Shown in pieces: positions 42,590 to 52,011 of a DNA stretch of 64,000 nucleotides. The stretch is from contig NZ_FOFD01000006.1 of NCBI RefSeq assembly GCF_900110865.1, positions 62,001-126,000 of the forward strand, read 5' to 3'. The position numbers and the translations under genes are program-made. The notes under the pieces were generated by a model that did not search any database, was not told the origin of the DNA, and saw nothing but the letters and a program-made list of their open reading frames with translations. Positions within the stretch are counted from its first letter, which is position 1. Every line of letters starts with the position of its first letter. The stretch is from Natrinema salaciae. GTDB taxonomy: Archaea > Halobacteriota > Halobacteria > Halobacteriales > Natrialbaceae.

Positions 42590-43624
42590 ATGGACCGACC
42601 AGTCGTCGCCTGCGTCCTCGCTGGCGGCACCGGCAGTCGGCTCTACCCCGCGAGCCGCAGCGATCGGCCCAAACAGTTTCTCGCCCTCGACGGCGAGGAG
42701 TCGCTGCTCGCCCGGACGATGGACCGAACCGCGTTCGCCGACGAGCGCTACGTTCTGACTCGCGCGTCCCTCGCCGACGACATTCACGAGCACGCGCCGG
42801 AAGCGGGCGTGTTGATCGAACCAGACGGCAAGGACACCGGCCCGGCGCTGGTCTACGCCGCCTGGCGGCTCCGCGAGCGGTTCGACGAGGAGCCCGTGCT
42901 CGTCTGTCTGCCCAGCGACCACCACGTCGCCGACGACGGCGCGTTCGCCGCCCGACTCGAGCGCGCGGCCGCGATCGCCGTCAAAACGGACGGGCTGGTC
43001 ACGCTGGGCGTCGAGCCGACGCGGCCGGCGACCGGATACGGCTATATCGTCCCCGCTCGGAGCGATCTCGGCGGCGACGGCGCGTACGCACCTGTCGACC
43101 GATTCACGGAGAAACCCGACCGCGAGACGGCGGCGCGACTCGTCGACGCCGGCGCGTACTGGAACGCCGGCGTCTTCGCGTGGACACCCAGTGCGCTGTT
43201 GCGGGAAGCGCGCGAGTCTCCACTCGCGCCCCTGGTGTCGGCGCTCGAGGACGGCGATCCCGACGGGGGGTTCGACGCGGTCGAGTCGGTCAGCGTGGAT
43301 TACGCGATCCTGGAGCGCGCCACGGACGCTGTCGTCACCCCGCTGTCGATCGCGTGGGACGACCTCGGAACGTGGGACGCCGTCGGGCGGGCGGTCGCGG
43401 CCGCCGACGCCGATGACGCCGGTAACGATCCCGTCGTCGGGGGCGTCCTCTCGATCGACGCGACGAACAACGTCGTCGCCGCGCCCGACTCACACGTCTC
43501 GCTGCTCGCGGTCGACGACCTGATCGTCGCCGCGTTCGACGATCGGATTCTGGTCGCCCCGCGCGACGCCGCACAGCGAGTTCGCGACGTAGTCGCGCGA
43601 CTTCGCGAGCGCGACGCGTTCTGA
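42590..43624 (+). CDS. Mannose-1-phosphate guanylyltransferase-type nucleotidyltransferase
   Basis: 344 aa. CVLAGGTGSRLYPASRSDRP followed by KQFL (residue 7 onward) is the nucleotidyltransferase signature of the GMP type, with FTEKPDRETA near 165 and YWNAGVFAW near 185. It makes GDP-mannose or a similar sugar nucleotide for glycosylation. It follows the 103-aa gene by 1 base. Confidence 0.85.
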   Translation: MDRPVVACVLAGGTGSRLYPASRSDRPKQFLALDGEESLLARTMDRTAFADERYVLTRASLADDIHEHAPEAGVLIEPDGKDTGPALVYAAWRLRERFDEEPVLVCLPSDHHVADDGAFAARLERAAAIAVKTDGLVTLGVEPTRPATGYGYIVPARSDLGGDGAYAPVDRFTEKPDRETAARLVDAGAYWNAGVFAWTPSALLREARESPLAPLVSALEDGDPDGGFDAVESVSVDYAILERATDAVVTPLSIAWDDLGTWDAVGRAVAAADADDAGNDPVVGGVLSIDATNNVVAAPDSHVSLLAVDDLIVAAFDDRILVAPRDAAQRVRDVVARLRERDAF

Positions 43625-43638
43625 ACGGCGCGGCCGCG

Positions 43639-43848
43639 CTAGCTCGAGCGGGACGGTTCGGCCTCCGCGTCGCCGTTCGGCGACCACACCGCCCAGGCGA
43701 CGATCGCGAGGACGAACAGGCCGGCGAGCCCGACCGACTCGAGGACCGAGAGCTTGATCCCGACCCACGAGAGGGCGGTCCGGAGCTCGACGACGAACGG
43801 GACGAGGAAGGCAACGACGACGAGCAACGCGCCCTTCGAGATGCGCAT
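43639..43848 (-). CDS. Small membrane subunit at the end of the cba oxidase operon
   Basis: 69 aa with two hydrophobic helices (ALLVVVAFLVPFVVEL and VGLAGLFVLAIVAWAVW) and a charged tail. Its ATG is directly next to the cbaA stop, so it belongs to the oxidase operon. Likely an accessory subunit. Confidence 0.7.
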   Translation of the reverse strand: MRISKGALLVVVAFLVPFVVELRTALSWVGIKLSVLESVGLAGLFVLAIVAWAVWSPNGDAEAEPSRSS

Positions 43849-45600
43849 CTAGCCGATCACCTCGCGGAGCGACTCGACGGTGACCGTGGGATCGGCTCCG
43901 ATAGAGACCTGAAAGCCGTCGATGCCGGGCCCGAACAGCCCCCCGGCGTCGACGATGCTCGCCATCGGGAGCGTGTACGCGAAGATCACGAGGACGATCG
44001 CGATCCCGGTCCAGAGCGCGAGGTTGTCGAGGATCGCCGGCGAGTCCTCCGGGCCGGAGAGCGTATCGGCGTAGGTGTTGTCGGGGATCGAATCGCTGGT
44101 GTCGTTGAACGAGGTCATGACCATGTTCGCGAGGAACAGGGCCAGCGACACGGTCAGGATCACACCGCCGAGGGCGACCTGCGTGTTGATCTCGCTGACG
44201 GTGCCGACGGCGGGCTCGAACTCGAAGCCCTGATATTGCGGCTCGGCGGTCCGGCGGGGCATCCCGAACAGCCCGGAGCGGTGCATCGCGTTCGACATGA
44301 AGGTCATGCCGATGAACCAGAGCAGGACCTGCACCTGGGCGACCGAGCGGTTCCAGAGCTCCTTGCCGGTCAACTGCGGGAGGAACCAGTAGGACGCGGC
44401 CATGAACGTCAGCGCGACGGCGGTGCCGACGGTGAGGTGGAAGTGGCCAACGACCCACCACGTGTTGTGGACGAGGTAGTTGATGTTCATTCCCGCGTTG
44501 ATCATGCCGGAGAAGCCGGCCGCGGCGAACATGAGCCCCGCGAGTGCCATCCCGGTGAACACCGGATCGCGCCACGGGAGCGCTTTGAGCCACCCGAGGT
44601 AGCCCTCACCGCCGCGCTGGCGCGCGCCGTGTTCCATGCTGGCGACGACGGTAAAGGCGGTGAGCAGGCTGGGCAACAGCAGGAACATCGTGTTCGTCAT
44701 CGCGATGAACTTGTACCCCTCCGCGATGCCCGGGTCCAGATACTGGTGGTGGATCCCGAGCGGCGTCGAGAGCAACAGGAAGAGCACGAAGACGACGCGT
44801 GCGAGCGGATCGCTGAACAGCTTCCCGCCGGAGAGCTTCGGCAGCATGATGTACCACATCATGTACGCCGGCATCAGCCAGAAGTAGACGACGGCGTGGC
44901 CGAAGTACCAGAAGAGCGTCCTGGTCAGCAGCGGGTTGACGGAGTCGACGATCCCCAGCGACCACGGCAGCAGGAACACGAGGATCGCAATGGCGACGCC
45001 GAGCGTACAGATGTACCAGAACAGCGTCGTCGTCAACACCATGAACGTCGGCAGCGGGATCCGGTCGTCCGGGTGGTCGCTGCGCCAGGCCCACCACGTC
45101 CGGAACCAGTCGACGCCGGCGAGCCAGGAGCCGACGACGAACAGCACCAGCCCGACGTAAAAGATCGGGTGGGCCTGCAGCGGTGCGTAGAACGTGAAGA
45201 GCACGTCCGCGTTCAGCGGTGCGCCGAGCACCTCCGGCGCGTCCTCGAGGAACCCGGAGAAGATCGTGACGCCGACGAGCACCGTCCCGACCACCATCAT
45301 TCCGTACCAGCTCCAGGTAAAGCGGATGTCCACGACGCCGCGCTCGAGGCTGGTCGTCACCGCCCAAGTGAAGATCCCCACGAGGAAGAAGATCGTGAAC
45401 GTGATCGCCAGCAACACGCCGTGGGCGGTCAACACGGTGTAGTAGTCCGGCGACTCGAGGAACCGGAAGACCGCCGTCCGGTGGAGCGCCTGCACGAGCC
45501 CGAGCGTCCCGCCGATCGCGAGCGCGATGAAGGAGCTCCAGAACGCCGCCTTGATCACCTTCGCCTCGGTCGGGAACTGGTCGATGTAGGCGTTACGCAT
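43849..45600 (-). CDS. cbaA: ba3-type cytochrome c oxidase subunit I (CbaA)
   Basis: 583 aa from ATG 45600; about 13 membrane helices. Haem-copper ligands are visible: LTAHGVLLAITFTIFF (haem His), the region of IFYVGLVLFVVGSWL, and VHNTWWVVGHFHLTVGTAVA with the C-terminal His cluster. The sequence suits B-type oxidases. Its start overlaps the cbaB stop by 8 bases. It reduces oxygen to water and pumps protons in the cytoplasmic membrane. Confidence 0.9.
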   Translation of the reverse strand: MRNAYIDQFPTEAKVIKAAFWSSFIALAIGGTLGLVQALHRTAVFRFLESPDYYTVLTAHGVLLAITFTIFFLVGIFTWAVTTSLERGVVDIRFTWSWYGMMVVGTVLVGVTIFSGFLEDAPEVLGAPLNADVLFTFYAPLQAHPIFYVGLVLFVVGSWLAGVDWFRTWWAWRSDHPDDRIPLPTFMVLTTTLFWYICTLGVAIAILVFLLPWSLGIVDSVNPLLTRTLFWYFGHAVVYFWLMPAYMMWYIMLPKLSGGKLFSDPLARVVFVLFLLLSTPLGIHHQYLDPGIAEGYKFIAMTNTMFLLLPSLLTAFTVVASMEHGARQRGGEGYLGWLKALPWRDPVFTGMALAGLMFAAAGFSGMINAGMNINYLVHNTWWVVGHFHLTVGTAVALTFMAASYWFLPQLTGKELWNRSVAQVQVLLWFIGMTFMSNAMHRSGLFGMPRRTAEPQYQGFEFEPAVGTVSEINTQVALGGVILTVSLALFLANMVMTSFNDTSDSIPDNTYADTLSGPEDSPAILDNLALWTGIAIVLVIFAYTLPMASIVDAGGLFGPGIDGFQVSIGADPTVTVESLREVIG

Positions 45601-46402
45601 CGCCGTCACCTCCGTCGGACCCGTCGTCACCGCCATCGGCGGCCACAACCGAGAGTGTCCCGCTCTTCTCGTAGTCGTCGACGGTCACCGTCCAGTCGTT
45701 GTCGCCCGGTCCTAGCTCGTCGGTGTCGACCGCGAACTCGACGGTTTCGCTGCTGTCTCCCGAGACCGTGATGGCTTCCTCGGACGTCTGGTTGCCGATC
45801 TCGAGGGTCGCGGTCGTCTCGAGGTCGGTCTGCATGCCGTTGCTCACGGTCGCGTTGATCGTCGTCTCGTTGCCCGCGTCGACCTCGTCGGGAGCGTCGA
45901 CCGACAGTTCGGTCAGGTCGAACTCGTCTTCGGGGACGACAGTCAGTTTCCCCTCCATCGTGTGGTGATATTCCCCGCAGTACTCGTTACAGAGGATACC
46001 GTACTCGCCCGGTTCGTCGAACTGGACGGTCATCTCGGACACCTGTCCGGGGACGACCATCGTGTTGATGTTCGTCCCGACGACCGAGAAGCTGTGCGTC
46101 ACGTCCCGGCTCGTGACGTAGAACGTCACCTCGCTGTTGGCCGGGACTTCGATCTCCTCCGGCGTATACAGCCACGTCTGTGCGACGATGTTTGCCTCGT
46201 ACTCGTTGCCGCCGACGTGTTCGACGCCGGGGTCGTCGAAGCGCTCGTCATCGTTGATCTCGGCGGGATCGATCGTGCCGCCGTCGTCGTCGATCATCGC
46301 GATACCGGGACCGACCGCGCCGTACGTGATCGTCGCGATGAAGCCGACGATCAGCACCATCGACGCGATCAGCCAGATTTTCTCGTACGTGTGGATGTTC
46401 AT
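45593..46402 (-). CDS. cbaB: ba3-type oxidase subunit II with CuA site and extra C-terminal domain
   Basis: 269 aa. One N-terminal membrane helix (IWLIASMVLIVGFIATITYG), then a cupredoxin domain with the CuA ligands: VTHSFSV (His) and CNEYCGEYHHTM (Cys, Cys, His, Met). Beyond residue 165 about 100 residues form an Ig/CARDB-like beta domain (LSVDAPDEVDAGNETTINAT) outside the cell. Minimal ba3 subunits II end near 170 residues, so this extension is unusual. Confidence 0.9.
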   Translation of the reverse strand: MNIHTYEKIWLIASMVLIVGFIATITYGAVGPGIAMIDDDGGTIDPAEINDDERFDDPGVEHVGGNEYEANIVAQTWLYTPEEIEVPANSEVTFYVTSRDVTHSFSVVGTNINTMVVPGQVSEMTVQFDEPGEYGILCNEYCGEYHHTMEGKLTVVPEDEFDLTELSVDAPDEVDAGNETTINATVSNGMQTDLETTATLEIGNQTSEEAITVSGDSSETVEFAVDTDELGPGDNDWTVTVDDYEKSGTLSVVAADGGDDGSDGGDGDA

Positions 46403-46602
46403 AGCAGACCCACCACCGTCAGGACCGCCCCGACGACGGTCGGGCCGTTGCCGAGGAACTCGACGAAGTACATGAACAGCCAGAGCAGTACCAGTATCAG
46501 GAAGTAGATCCCGATCAGGATCGCCGTCCCGATCGGATCGTACTCATCGTGACCAATCTCGCGAACGTGATCGGCCTCCCGTTCGTCTATCACCGATTTC
46601 AT
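46399..46602 (-). CDS. Small oxidase subunit (CbaD-like)
   Basis: 67 aa, charged N-terminus then one long hydrophobic helix (IGTAILIGIYFLILVLLWLF). It overlaps the cbaB start by 4 bases and heads the oxidase operon. Resembles the single-helix subunit IIa. Confidence 0.75.
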   Translation of the reverse strand: MKSVIDEREADHVREIGHDEYDPIGTAILIGIYFLILVLLWLFMYFVEFLGNGPTVVGAVLTVVGLL

Positions 46603-46672
46603 ACGGAAAGGTAGGTGAAGGGGATGCCTTACGCTCGACTGGAGTTCCCGGCTGTTGGGAACGACTCAAGAC

Positions 46673-46678
46673 CTTAAG
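46673..46678 (+). promoter_or_regulatory. TATA-type element for the 46703 gene
   Basis: CTTAAG lies about 28 bases before ATG 46703, consistent with a leaderless start and with divergence from the oxidase operon. Confidence 0.4.
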
Positions 46679-46702
46679 CCATGGCGGGCCGAAGCGTGCG
46701 GT

Positions 46703-46918
46703 ATGTTCCTCGAGACAGTCTCGCCGCGGCTCGCGGCGACCGCGGGAGCACTCGCAGTCGTGCCGGTGCTCGTCTACGGAGTTACCAACTCGGGAATCGC
46801 CGGTCTCGTCAGCGCGGTCAACGTGGCGCTCATCATCGGCTCGCTGTACGTCGCCATGTCGCCGCTCGAGGGACCGCACGACGACCACGCCGATGACGGC
46901 AACGGAACCGTCAGCTGA
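46703..46918 (+). CDS. Small membrane protein linked to the cba oxidase
   Basis: 71 aa with two hydrophobic helices and a His-rich tail (LEGPHDDHADD). Similar small genes accompany haloarchaeal ba3 oxidases and are named cytochrome-ba3 oxidase subunits. Divergent from the operon; followed by copper-handling genes. Confidence 0.65.
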   Translation: MFLETVSPRLAATAGALAVVPVLVYGVTNSGIAGLVSAVNVALIIGSLYVAMSPLEGPHDDHADDGNGTVS

Positions 46919-46933
46919 ACCCCGTCCGTCCAG

Positions 46934-47743
46934 ATGTCTCCCGTTTCGATCGCGAGCGTTGCAGGGTCGGGGCCCGGATTCGAGCACGCGAACCTGCTCG
47001 TCCTCTTCGTCGTCGGGCTCCTCGCCGGCGCGCACTGCCTGGGAATGTGCGGGCCGCTGGTGACGACCTACGCCGATCGGATCGGTGCAGCGAGCGGGAA
47101 GCGCCGCGACGATACGCTTACCGGCTACGAAGTGCGCCAGCACGCGCTGTTCAACCTCGGACGGACGGTCAGCTACGCCGCTATCGGCGGCCTGTTCGGC
47201 CTGCTGGGCGCGATTGCGATCGCCTCGAGCGAGGCCGTCGCCGCGGTTGGCGACTCCGTCAGGGGGGCGACGGGAATCCTCGTCGGGATCGCGATCGTCG
47301 CCAGCGGCGTCTACTACCTGCGCGGGCGGACCGCCGTTCCCGGCCACGGGCTGCCGGTCGTCGGAACGGCGTTCCGACGGCTCTCGGGGCTGCTCTCGAA
47401 CCGGGTCGACCGACTCGCGACGTCGCCGGGGATCGTCGCGCTCGGCGCAGTCCACGGGTTCATGCCGTGTCCGATCATCTATCCGGCCTACCTCTACGCG
47501 TTCGCGATCGGCTCGCCGACGAGGGGGGCGCTCTCGCTGGCCGTCCTCGGACTGGGAACGATCCCGACGCTGTTCGCCTACGGGACCGTCCTGAACACGA
47601 TCGACGCCGAGACGCGCGTTCGACTGCACCGCGGGCTGGGCGCGGCGTTCGTCGTCCTGGGCTATATCCCCCTCTCGCACGGGCTGATGCTGTACGGCAT
47701 CCACCTGCCGCATCTCCCGCTGCCGTACGCACCACCGTTCTAA
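46934..47743 (+). CDS. UreH/SafE-like membrane protein (oxidase biogenesis)
   Basis: 269 aa with about six membrane helices. LLAGAHCLGMCGPLVTTYAD near residue 30 and GFMPCPIIYPAYLYA near 177 are the paired Cys-Gly/Pro motifs of the UreH/CcdA-like family (COG2836). In bacteria a homologue (CcoH/S neighbourhood) works with the copper ATPase CcoI in oxidase assembly, and here the copper ATPase follows 2 bases later. Confidence 0.78.
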   Translation: MSPVSIASVAGSGPGFEHANLLVLFVVGLLAGAHCLGMCGPLVTTYADRIGAASGKRRDDTLTGYEVRQHALFNLGRTVSYAAIGGLFGLLGAIAIASSEAVAAVGDSVRGATGILVGIAIVASGVYYLRGRTAVPGHGLPVVGTAFRRLSGLLSNRVDRLATSPGIVALGAVHGFMPCPIIYPAYLYAFAIGSPTRGALSLAVLGLGTIPTLFAYGTVLNTIDAETRVRLHRGLGAAFVVLGYIPLSHGLMLYGIHLPHLPLPYAPPF

Positions 47744-47745
47744 CG

Positions 47746-50220
47746 ATGGACGACGATAGTCGACCGACCGCGCGTTCGCCCGCGCCGACAGCGGCGGCCG
47801 ACGCCGCGGCGGCGGATTCGACCGCACGCACCGAGACCGGGGACGAACCGGCGGCCGGCGTCGACGCCGAGACCTGCGACCTCTGTGGTCTGCCGACCCC
47901 GCCGACTCCCATCACCGACCCGGACGCGGACGGCTCGTTCTGCTGTCGCGGCTGTCTCGAGGTCAACCGGACGCTCGAGCGGACCGACGACGCGCCCGAC
48001 GAATCGGCGGTTCGGTCCCGGCTGGACCGGCTGACCGACGAGGACGGTCGCGACCTCGACGACCTCGACGGCGAAGACGCCTACCTCGCGGTCGACGGCA
48101 TGCACTGTTCGACGTGCGAGGCCTTCCTCGAGACGACCGCCGAGCGCGAGCCGGGGGTCCTCGGCGCGACGGCGAGCTACGCGACCGACACGATCCGGCT
48201 CGTCTACGACCCCGACCGGCTCGCGGCCGCCGACCTCCCCGACCTCGTCACCGGCTACGGGTACACCGCGTCCGATCGGGCGGCCGCCGACGGAGACGCC
48301 GGCTCCGACGACGGACTCGCGCCGCTCCTCCTCGGCGGGTTCTTCGGCATGATGGTCATGGTGTGGTACGTCCTGTTTCTCTACCCGACCTACTTCGACT
48401 TCGAGCCGGTCGCCGAGTTCGGCGGCTACGAGCGAGCCTTCCTGGCGGCGAACATCTGGCTGTTCACGTCTTTCATCCTCTTCTACACGGGGTTCCCGAT
48501 CCTCCGGGGCGCGTCCGTTAGCCTCCGGGCGGGACGGCCGAACATGGATCTGCTCGTCGCGACGGCCGCGCTCGGTTCGTACGCGTACAGCACCGTCGCA
48601 ACCGTCCTCGGGCAGAGCCACCTCTACTTCGACGTCACCGTCGCGATCGTCCTCGTCGTCACTGCGGGCACCCACTACGAGCGAGCCGTCAAACGCCGCG
48701 CGACCGGGCTGCTCTCCGAACTGACCGAACAGCAGGTCGACGAGGCCCGCCTCGAGAACGGCGAGACCGTCCCGCTCGAGGCCGTCGACCCGGGCGACCG
48801 ACTCCTCGTCCGTCCCGGCGAACGCGTGCCTCTCGACGGCGAGGTCGTGTCGGGGTCCGCCGCCGTCGACGAGTCCCTGGTTACCGGCGAATCGATGCCC
48901 GTCGGAAAGGGGCCCGGCGACGACGTACGCGGCGGGACCGTCGTCACCGACGCCCCGATCGTCCTCGCGGTCGGCGACGAAGCCGAGAGCACCCTCGATC
49001 GGCTCGTCTCCCTGCTCTGGTCGATCCAGAGCGCTCGCCCCGGCGTGCAGCGACTCGCGGACAAGCTCGCGACGGTCTTCGTCCCGCTGGTCGTCGCCGT
49101 CGCCGTCGCGACGACCGCCCTCATGCTCGCGACCGGCTCGAGTCCGTCGAGGGCGCTGCTGGTCGGGCTCACGGTCGTGATCGTCTCCTGTCCCTGTGCG
49201 CTGGGGCTCGCGACGCCGCTCGCCATCGCGGCCGGCGTTCAGGCCGCCGCCGAGCGGGGGATCGTCGTCGCCGCCGAGACGATCTTCGAGGGCGCGTCCG
49301 ACGTCGACGTGGTCGTCCTCGACAAAACGGGAACGCTCACGACCGGACGGATGACCGTCGAACGCGTCGTGACCGCCGACGACGGTCCCGATGCCGCTGC
49401 CGAACTGCGCCGGCGCGCGGGCGCGGTCGAGGCCCTCTCCGAGCACCCGATCGCGGCCGCCGTGGCCGACGATGCACCCGATGCCGAAGCCGCGACCGTC
49501 GCGGAATTCGAGCGCGCGGACCGCGGCGTCAGTGGCGTCGTCGACGGCGACCGCGTCACCGTTGGCCATCCCGACTTCCTCCGCGATCGGGGACACGCGA
49601 TTTCGGACGCGCTCGAGTCGCGGATCGCCGACGCTCGCGCGGCCGGCCGGGTCCCAGTCGTCGTCGGCTGGGACGAGCGGGCTCGCGGCGTGATCGCCGT
49701 CGGCGACTCGCCGCGCGAGGAACTGGGAACCGCGCTCGAGACGCTCTCCGAGGGGCGGGAGGTCGTCGTCCTCACCGGTGACGAGGGGGCGGCCGCCGAC
49801 CGGTTCCGGGAGCTGGACGGCGTCGACGAGGTCTTCGCCGGCGTGCCGCCGGAAGCGAAAGCCGAGACCGTCGATCGGCTGCGGACTCGCGGGACCGTCG
49901 CGATGGTCGGCGACGGGAGCAACGACGCGCCCGCGCTGGCCACTGCCGACGTCGGGATCGCTATGGGGGGCGGAACGAAGCTCGCGACCGACGCGGCCGA
50001 CGCGGTGATCGTCGGCGACGAACTCGCGGCCGTCGCCGAGACCTTCGACATCGCGGCGGGCACGCATCGGCGGATCCGTCAGAACCTCGGCTGGGCCTTC
50101 GCCTACAACGCGGTCGCGATCCCGCTCGCGGTCGCCGGCCTGCTCAATCCGCTGTTCGCCGCCGTCGCGATGGCCGCCAGCAGCGCGCTCGTCGTCTGTA
50201 ACTCGGCGCGGTCGCTCTAG
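47746..50220 (+). CDS. CcoI-like copper P1B-type ATPase
   Basis: 824 aa from ATG 47746. N-terminal metal site CDLCGLP...FCCRGCLEV (residues about 44-75), an HMA domain VDGMHCSTCEAFLETT (near 118), then membrane helices with the translocation motif SCPCALGLATP (near 483). Phosphorylation site DKTGTLTTGRM (near 526) and hinge MVGDGSNDAPAL (near 720). The extra Cys cluster before the HMA is typical of CcoI-type ATPases that supply copper to haem-copper oxidases, in line with the cba genes beside it. Confidence 0.9.
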   Translation: MDDDSRPTARSPAPTAAADAAAADSTARTETGDEPAAGVDAETCDLCGLPTPPTPITDPDADGSFCCRGCLEVNRTLERTDDAPDESAVRSRLDRLTDEDGRDLDDLDGEDAYLAVDGMHCSTCEAFLETTAEREPGVLGATASYATDTIRLVYDPDRLAAADLPDLVTGYGYTASDRAAADGDAGSDDGLAPLLLGGFFGMMVMVWYVLFLYPTYFDFEPVAEFGGYERAFLAANIWLFTSFILFYTGFPILRGASVSLRAGRPNMDLLVATAALGSYAYSTVATVLGQSHLYFDVTVAIVLVVTAGTHYERAVKRRATGLLSELTEQQVDEARLENGETVPLEAVDPGDRLLVRPGERVPLDGEVVSGSAAVDESLVTGESMPVGKGPGDDVRGGTVVTDAPIVLAVGDEAESTLDRLVSLLWSIQSARPGVQRLADKLATVFVPLVVAVAVATTALMLATGSSPSRALLVGLTVVIVSCPCALGLATPLAIAAGVQAAAERGIVVAAETIFEGASDVDVVVLDKTGTLTTGRMTVERVVTADDGPDAAAELRRRAGAVEALSEHPIAAAVADDAPDAEAATVAEFERADRGVSGVVDGDRVTVGHPDFLRDRGHAISDALESRIADARAAGRVPVVVGWDERARGVIAVGDSPREELGTALETLSEGREVVVLTGDEGAAADRFRELDGVDEVFAGVPPEAKAETVDRLRTRGTVAMVGDGSNDAPALATADVGIAMGGGTKLATDAADAVIVGDELAAVAETFDIAAGTHRRIRQNLGWAFAYNAVAIPLAVAGLLNPLFAAVAMAASSALVVCNSARSL

Positions 50221-50259
50221 GCCCGCGCGTCCGCGTCTCGGCCGGCCTCGAGGGGCCGA

Positions 50260-50493
50260 TTACGCGTCGTCGTCGGCCGTTACGACTCGCTCGACTGCTC
50301 GACGCTCGCCGTCCTCGTAGACGTACGTCGTTCCGTCCTCCTCGTCGCGGGTCCGTCGGTGGCTCCCGTCGCAGAAGGGAAACGACCCCGAGAGTCCGCA
50401 CTGACAGACCGCGATGTCTCCCTTCTCGTCGTCGACGTCCGACGGGTCGAGTTTGCGCGGCCCCGTTTCCTCGAGTTCGACAAGTCGTGTCAT
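50260..50493 (-). CDS. CDGSH-type iron-sulfur protein
   Basis: 77 aa from ATG 50493 (ATG 50502 also possible). CQCGLSGSFPFCDGSH (near 42) is the complete 3Cys-1His CDGSH site that binds a 2Fe-2S cluster. A soluble single-domain form. Convergent with the copper ATPase. Confidence 0.88.
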   Translation of the reverse strand: MTRLVELEETGPRKLDPSDVDDEKGDIAVCQCGLSGSFPFCDGSHRRTRDEEDGTTYVYEDGERRAVERVVTADDDA

Positions 50494-50660
50494 CGTGACC
50501 ATCTCGGAGGGCCGTGCGCAAAACGGTTCGCTCGCAGTCGGCGGGACGCTCGGGCTCGTACAGCCGCTCCGACGACCACGACAATCGCTGGCACGCACCA
50601 CGGCATTCGGCAACGGCAAGGTTCTTAGTACAGGTCTTGAATATCGAAACGAGAACAGTC

Positions 50661-50954
50661 ATGTCGTTCTACGCCGCGGCAATGCCGACCGCGATCGCGC
50701 TCGCGGTCGTCAAGACGCTCGTCCTCATCGTCGGCGGCGTTATCACGTTCTTCGCGTACAAGGCCTACCGCCGAACGCAGCAGCCGGCGCTTGGCTATCT
50801 CACGTTCGGGTTCGGGCTGGTCACGCTCGGACTGGTGCTGGCCGGCATGCTGTACGAACTGCTCTCGGTGCCGCTGATGACCGGTATTCTGCTCGAGAGT
50901 CTGCTCGTGCTCGCCGGCTTTCTCGTGATCGCCTATTCGCTGTACGTCACGTAA
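50661..50954 (+). CDS. Conserved three-helix membrane protein
   Basis: 97 aa; hydrophobic helices at about 9-30, 44-62 and 70-93. Similar short proteins (DUF7521-like, from memory) are common in haloarchaea. Function unknown. The IS-derived scar begins right after its stop. Confidence 0.65.
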   Translation: MSFYAAAMPTAIALAVVKTLVLIVGGVITFFAYKAYRRTQQPALGYLTFGFGLVTLGLVLAGMLYELLSVPLMTGILLESLLVLAGFLVIAYSLYVT

Positions 50955-50975
50955 ACTACCCTACCCTACTCCTTC

Positions 50976-51002
50976 GGCGCATCCGCGCCTCAGTCCTTGA
51001 GG
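50976..51002. repeat. Hairpins at the end of a degraded IS200/IS605-type element
   Basis: GGCGC-ATCC-GCGCC (50976-50989) and CCTCA-GTCCT-TGAGG (50988-51002) lie just beyond the TnpB remnant stop, where such elements carry their subterminal hairpin. Confidence 0.55.
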
Positions 51003-51030
51003 GGAGGGCTTTGATGTGGACTCCCAGCAA

Positions 51031-51318
51031 TCAGTCGCCAACAGTAGGTTGGTAACTCTCGCCGTTCAACGTCCCACCATTTACACGCACGTCTACTGGT
51101 GCGTCTCCGCTCCCCGACTTGGGCGAGGAACGGAGTCTGTGTTTTCGCTTTCGGGCATAGCGTAGCCCGATATTCTTCGCTGCATTGTAGTCTGCGTTGA
51201 CCTCGTAGCCACACTTCTGGCAATGGAAGTGTTCGCCGTCACGGTTCGATTCGTGAGTGAACCCACAGTCCATTCGAGAACAGCGTTGGGACGTGTGGTT
51301 CGGCTCAACTTGCGAGAC
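51031..51318 (-). pseudogene. tnpB: C-terminal remnant of TnpB (IS200/IS605 or IS1341 type)
   Basis: [20 protein letters not shown], then [20 protein letters not shown] and [20 protein letters not shown] form the TnpB zinc finger plus the last RuvC segment with Asp. About 95 of some 400 residues remain. The upstream part is replaced by an IS6-type transposase remnant on the opposite strand. Confidence 0.85.
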
Positions 51319-51742
51319 CGCTGTCAAGATTAATGGCGAATGGTCTTGGCTGTATAATTCAATAGATACCGAGTTAAAGTTAATTCTTGATGTCGCGTTG
51401 TTTGGGCGGCATGGCACCGATCCCGCGGCTGCATTCCTGCATGGACTTCGCGAGAAACACTATCTCTCAGACGCTGTATTTCTCGTCGATCAATTCGGCT
51501 ATCGGACTGCCCTTGATCGGTTAGGGCTAAGCGGTTGGGTCAACGATACCGAGCGAAACCTCATCGAAAAGTGGTTTCACACCTCAAGATGCGTGTCGAC
51601 CGCTTCCATAGGTCGTGGGTGGCCAGTCGGGAGAGGTCCGTGAGTGACTTGAGAAGCTCATGCATTACTACAACCATCACAGACCGCATCAAACGCTCGA
51701 CGGAGATACTCCAGCCGAGGAGGTTCAGAACTAGACAGTGCC
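51317..51742 (+). pseudogene. IS6-family transposase 3' remnant with terminal inverted repeat
   Basis: [20 protein letters not shown], then [20 protein letters not shown] and VFLVDQFGYRTALDRLGLSG match the DDE domain of haloarchaeal IS6 transposases. A frameshift near 51590 moves the frame to HLKMRVDRFHRSWVASRE, and a later frame carries YYNHHRPHQTLDGDTPAEEV. The right end GACAGTGCC at 51734-51742 fits the IS6 terminal inverted repeat. The 5' half is missing. Inactive. Confidence 0.85.
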
Positions 51743-52011
51743 CTTGTATCGGGATCGTCGTACTGTCGTCTACGTACGACAGGGGGAGTCGGCACCGAAC
51801 CATGGGGCTCCGCCCTGTCGTCGTACCCCCTTCCTTCCGGCTCGCTCGAGACGAGTCGTCGACCGATCGGCACACCCGCGTCGCGACCACCCAGAGGTAA
51901 GTGGCCCGCACACCGAGTGGCGTCCATGTACGTCGAACCCGACGCTGCGAGCGGAACCGATGATCGCGTCCGGAGCCACCCGCATCGAGCGATTCCGGCT
52001 GGTGATCGCTC

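Noticed and set aside
44236-45771. Long plus-strand frame (511 codons) opposite the cba oxidase genes
   Set aside because: Arg/Glu/His-rich translation typical of antisense shadow; cbaA and cbaB have all expected ligands and membrane helices.
49239-50063. Minus-strand Ser/Ala/Thr-rich frame opposite the copper ATPase
   Set aside because: Low-complexity shadow of a high-GC gene with complete P-type ATPase motifs.
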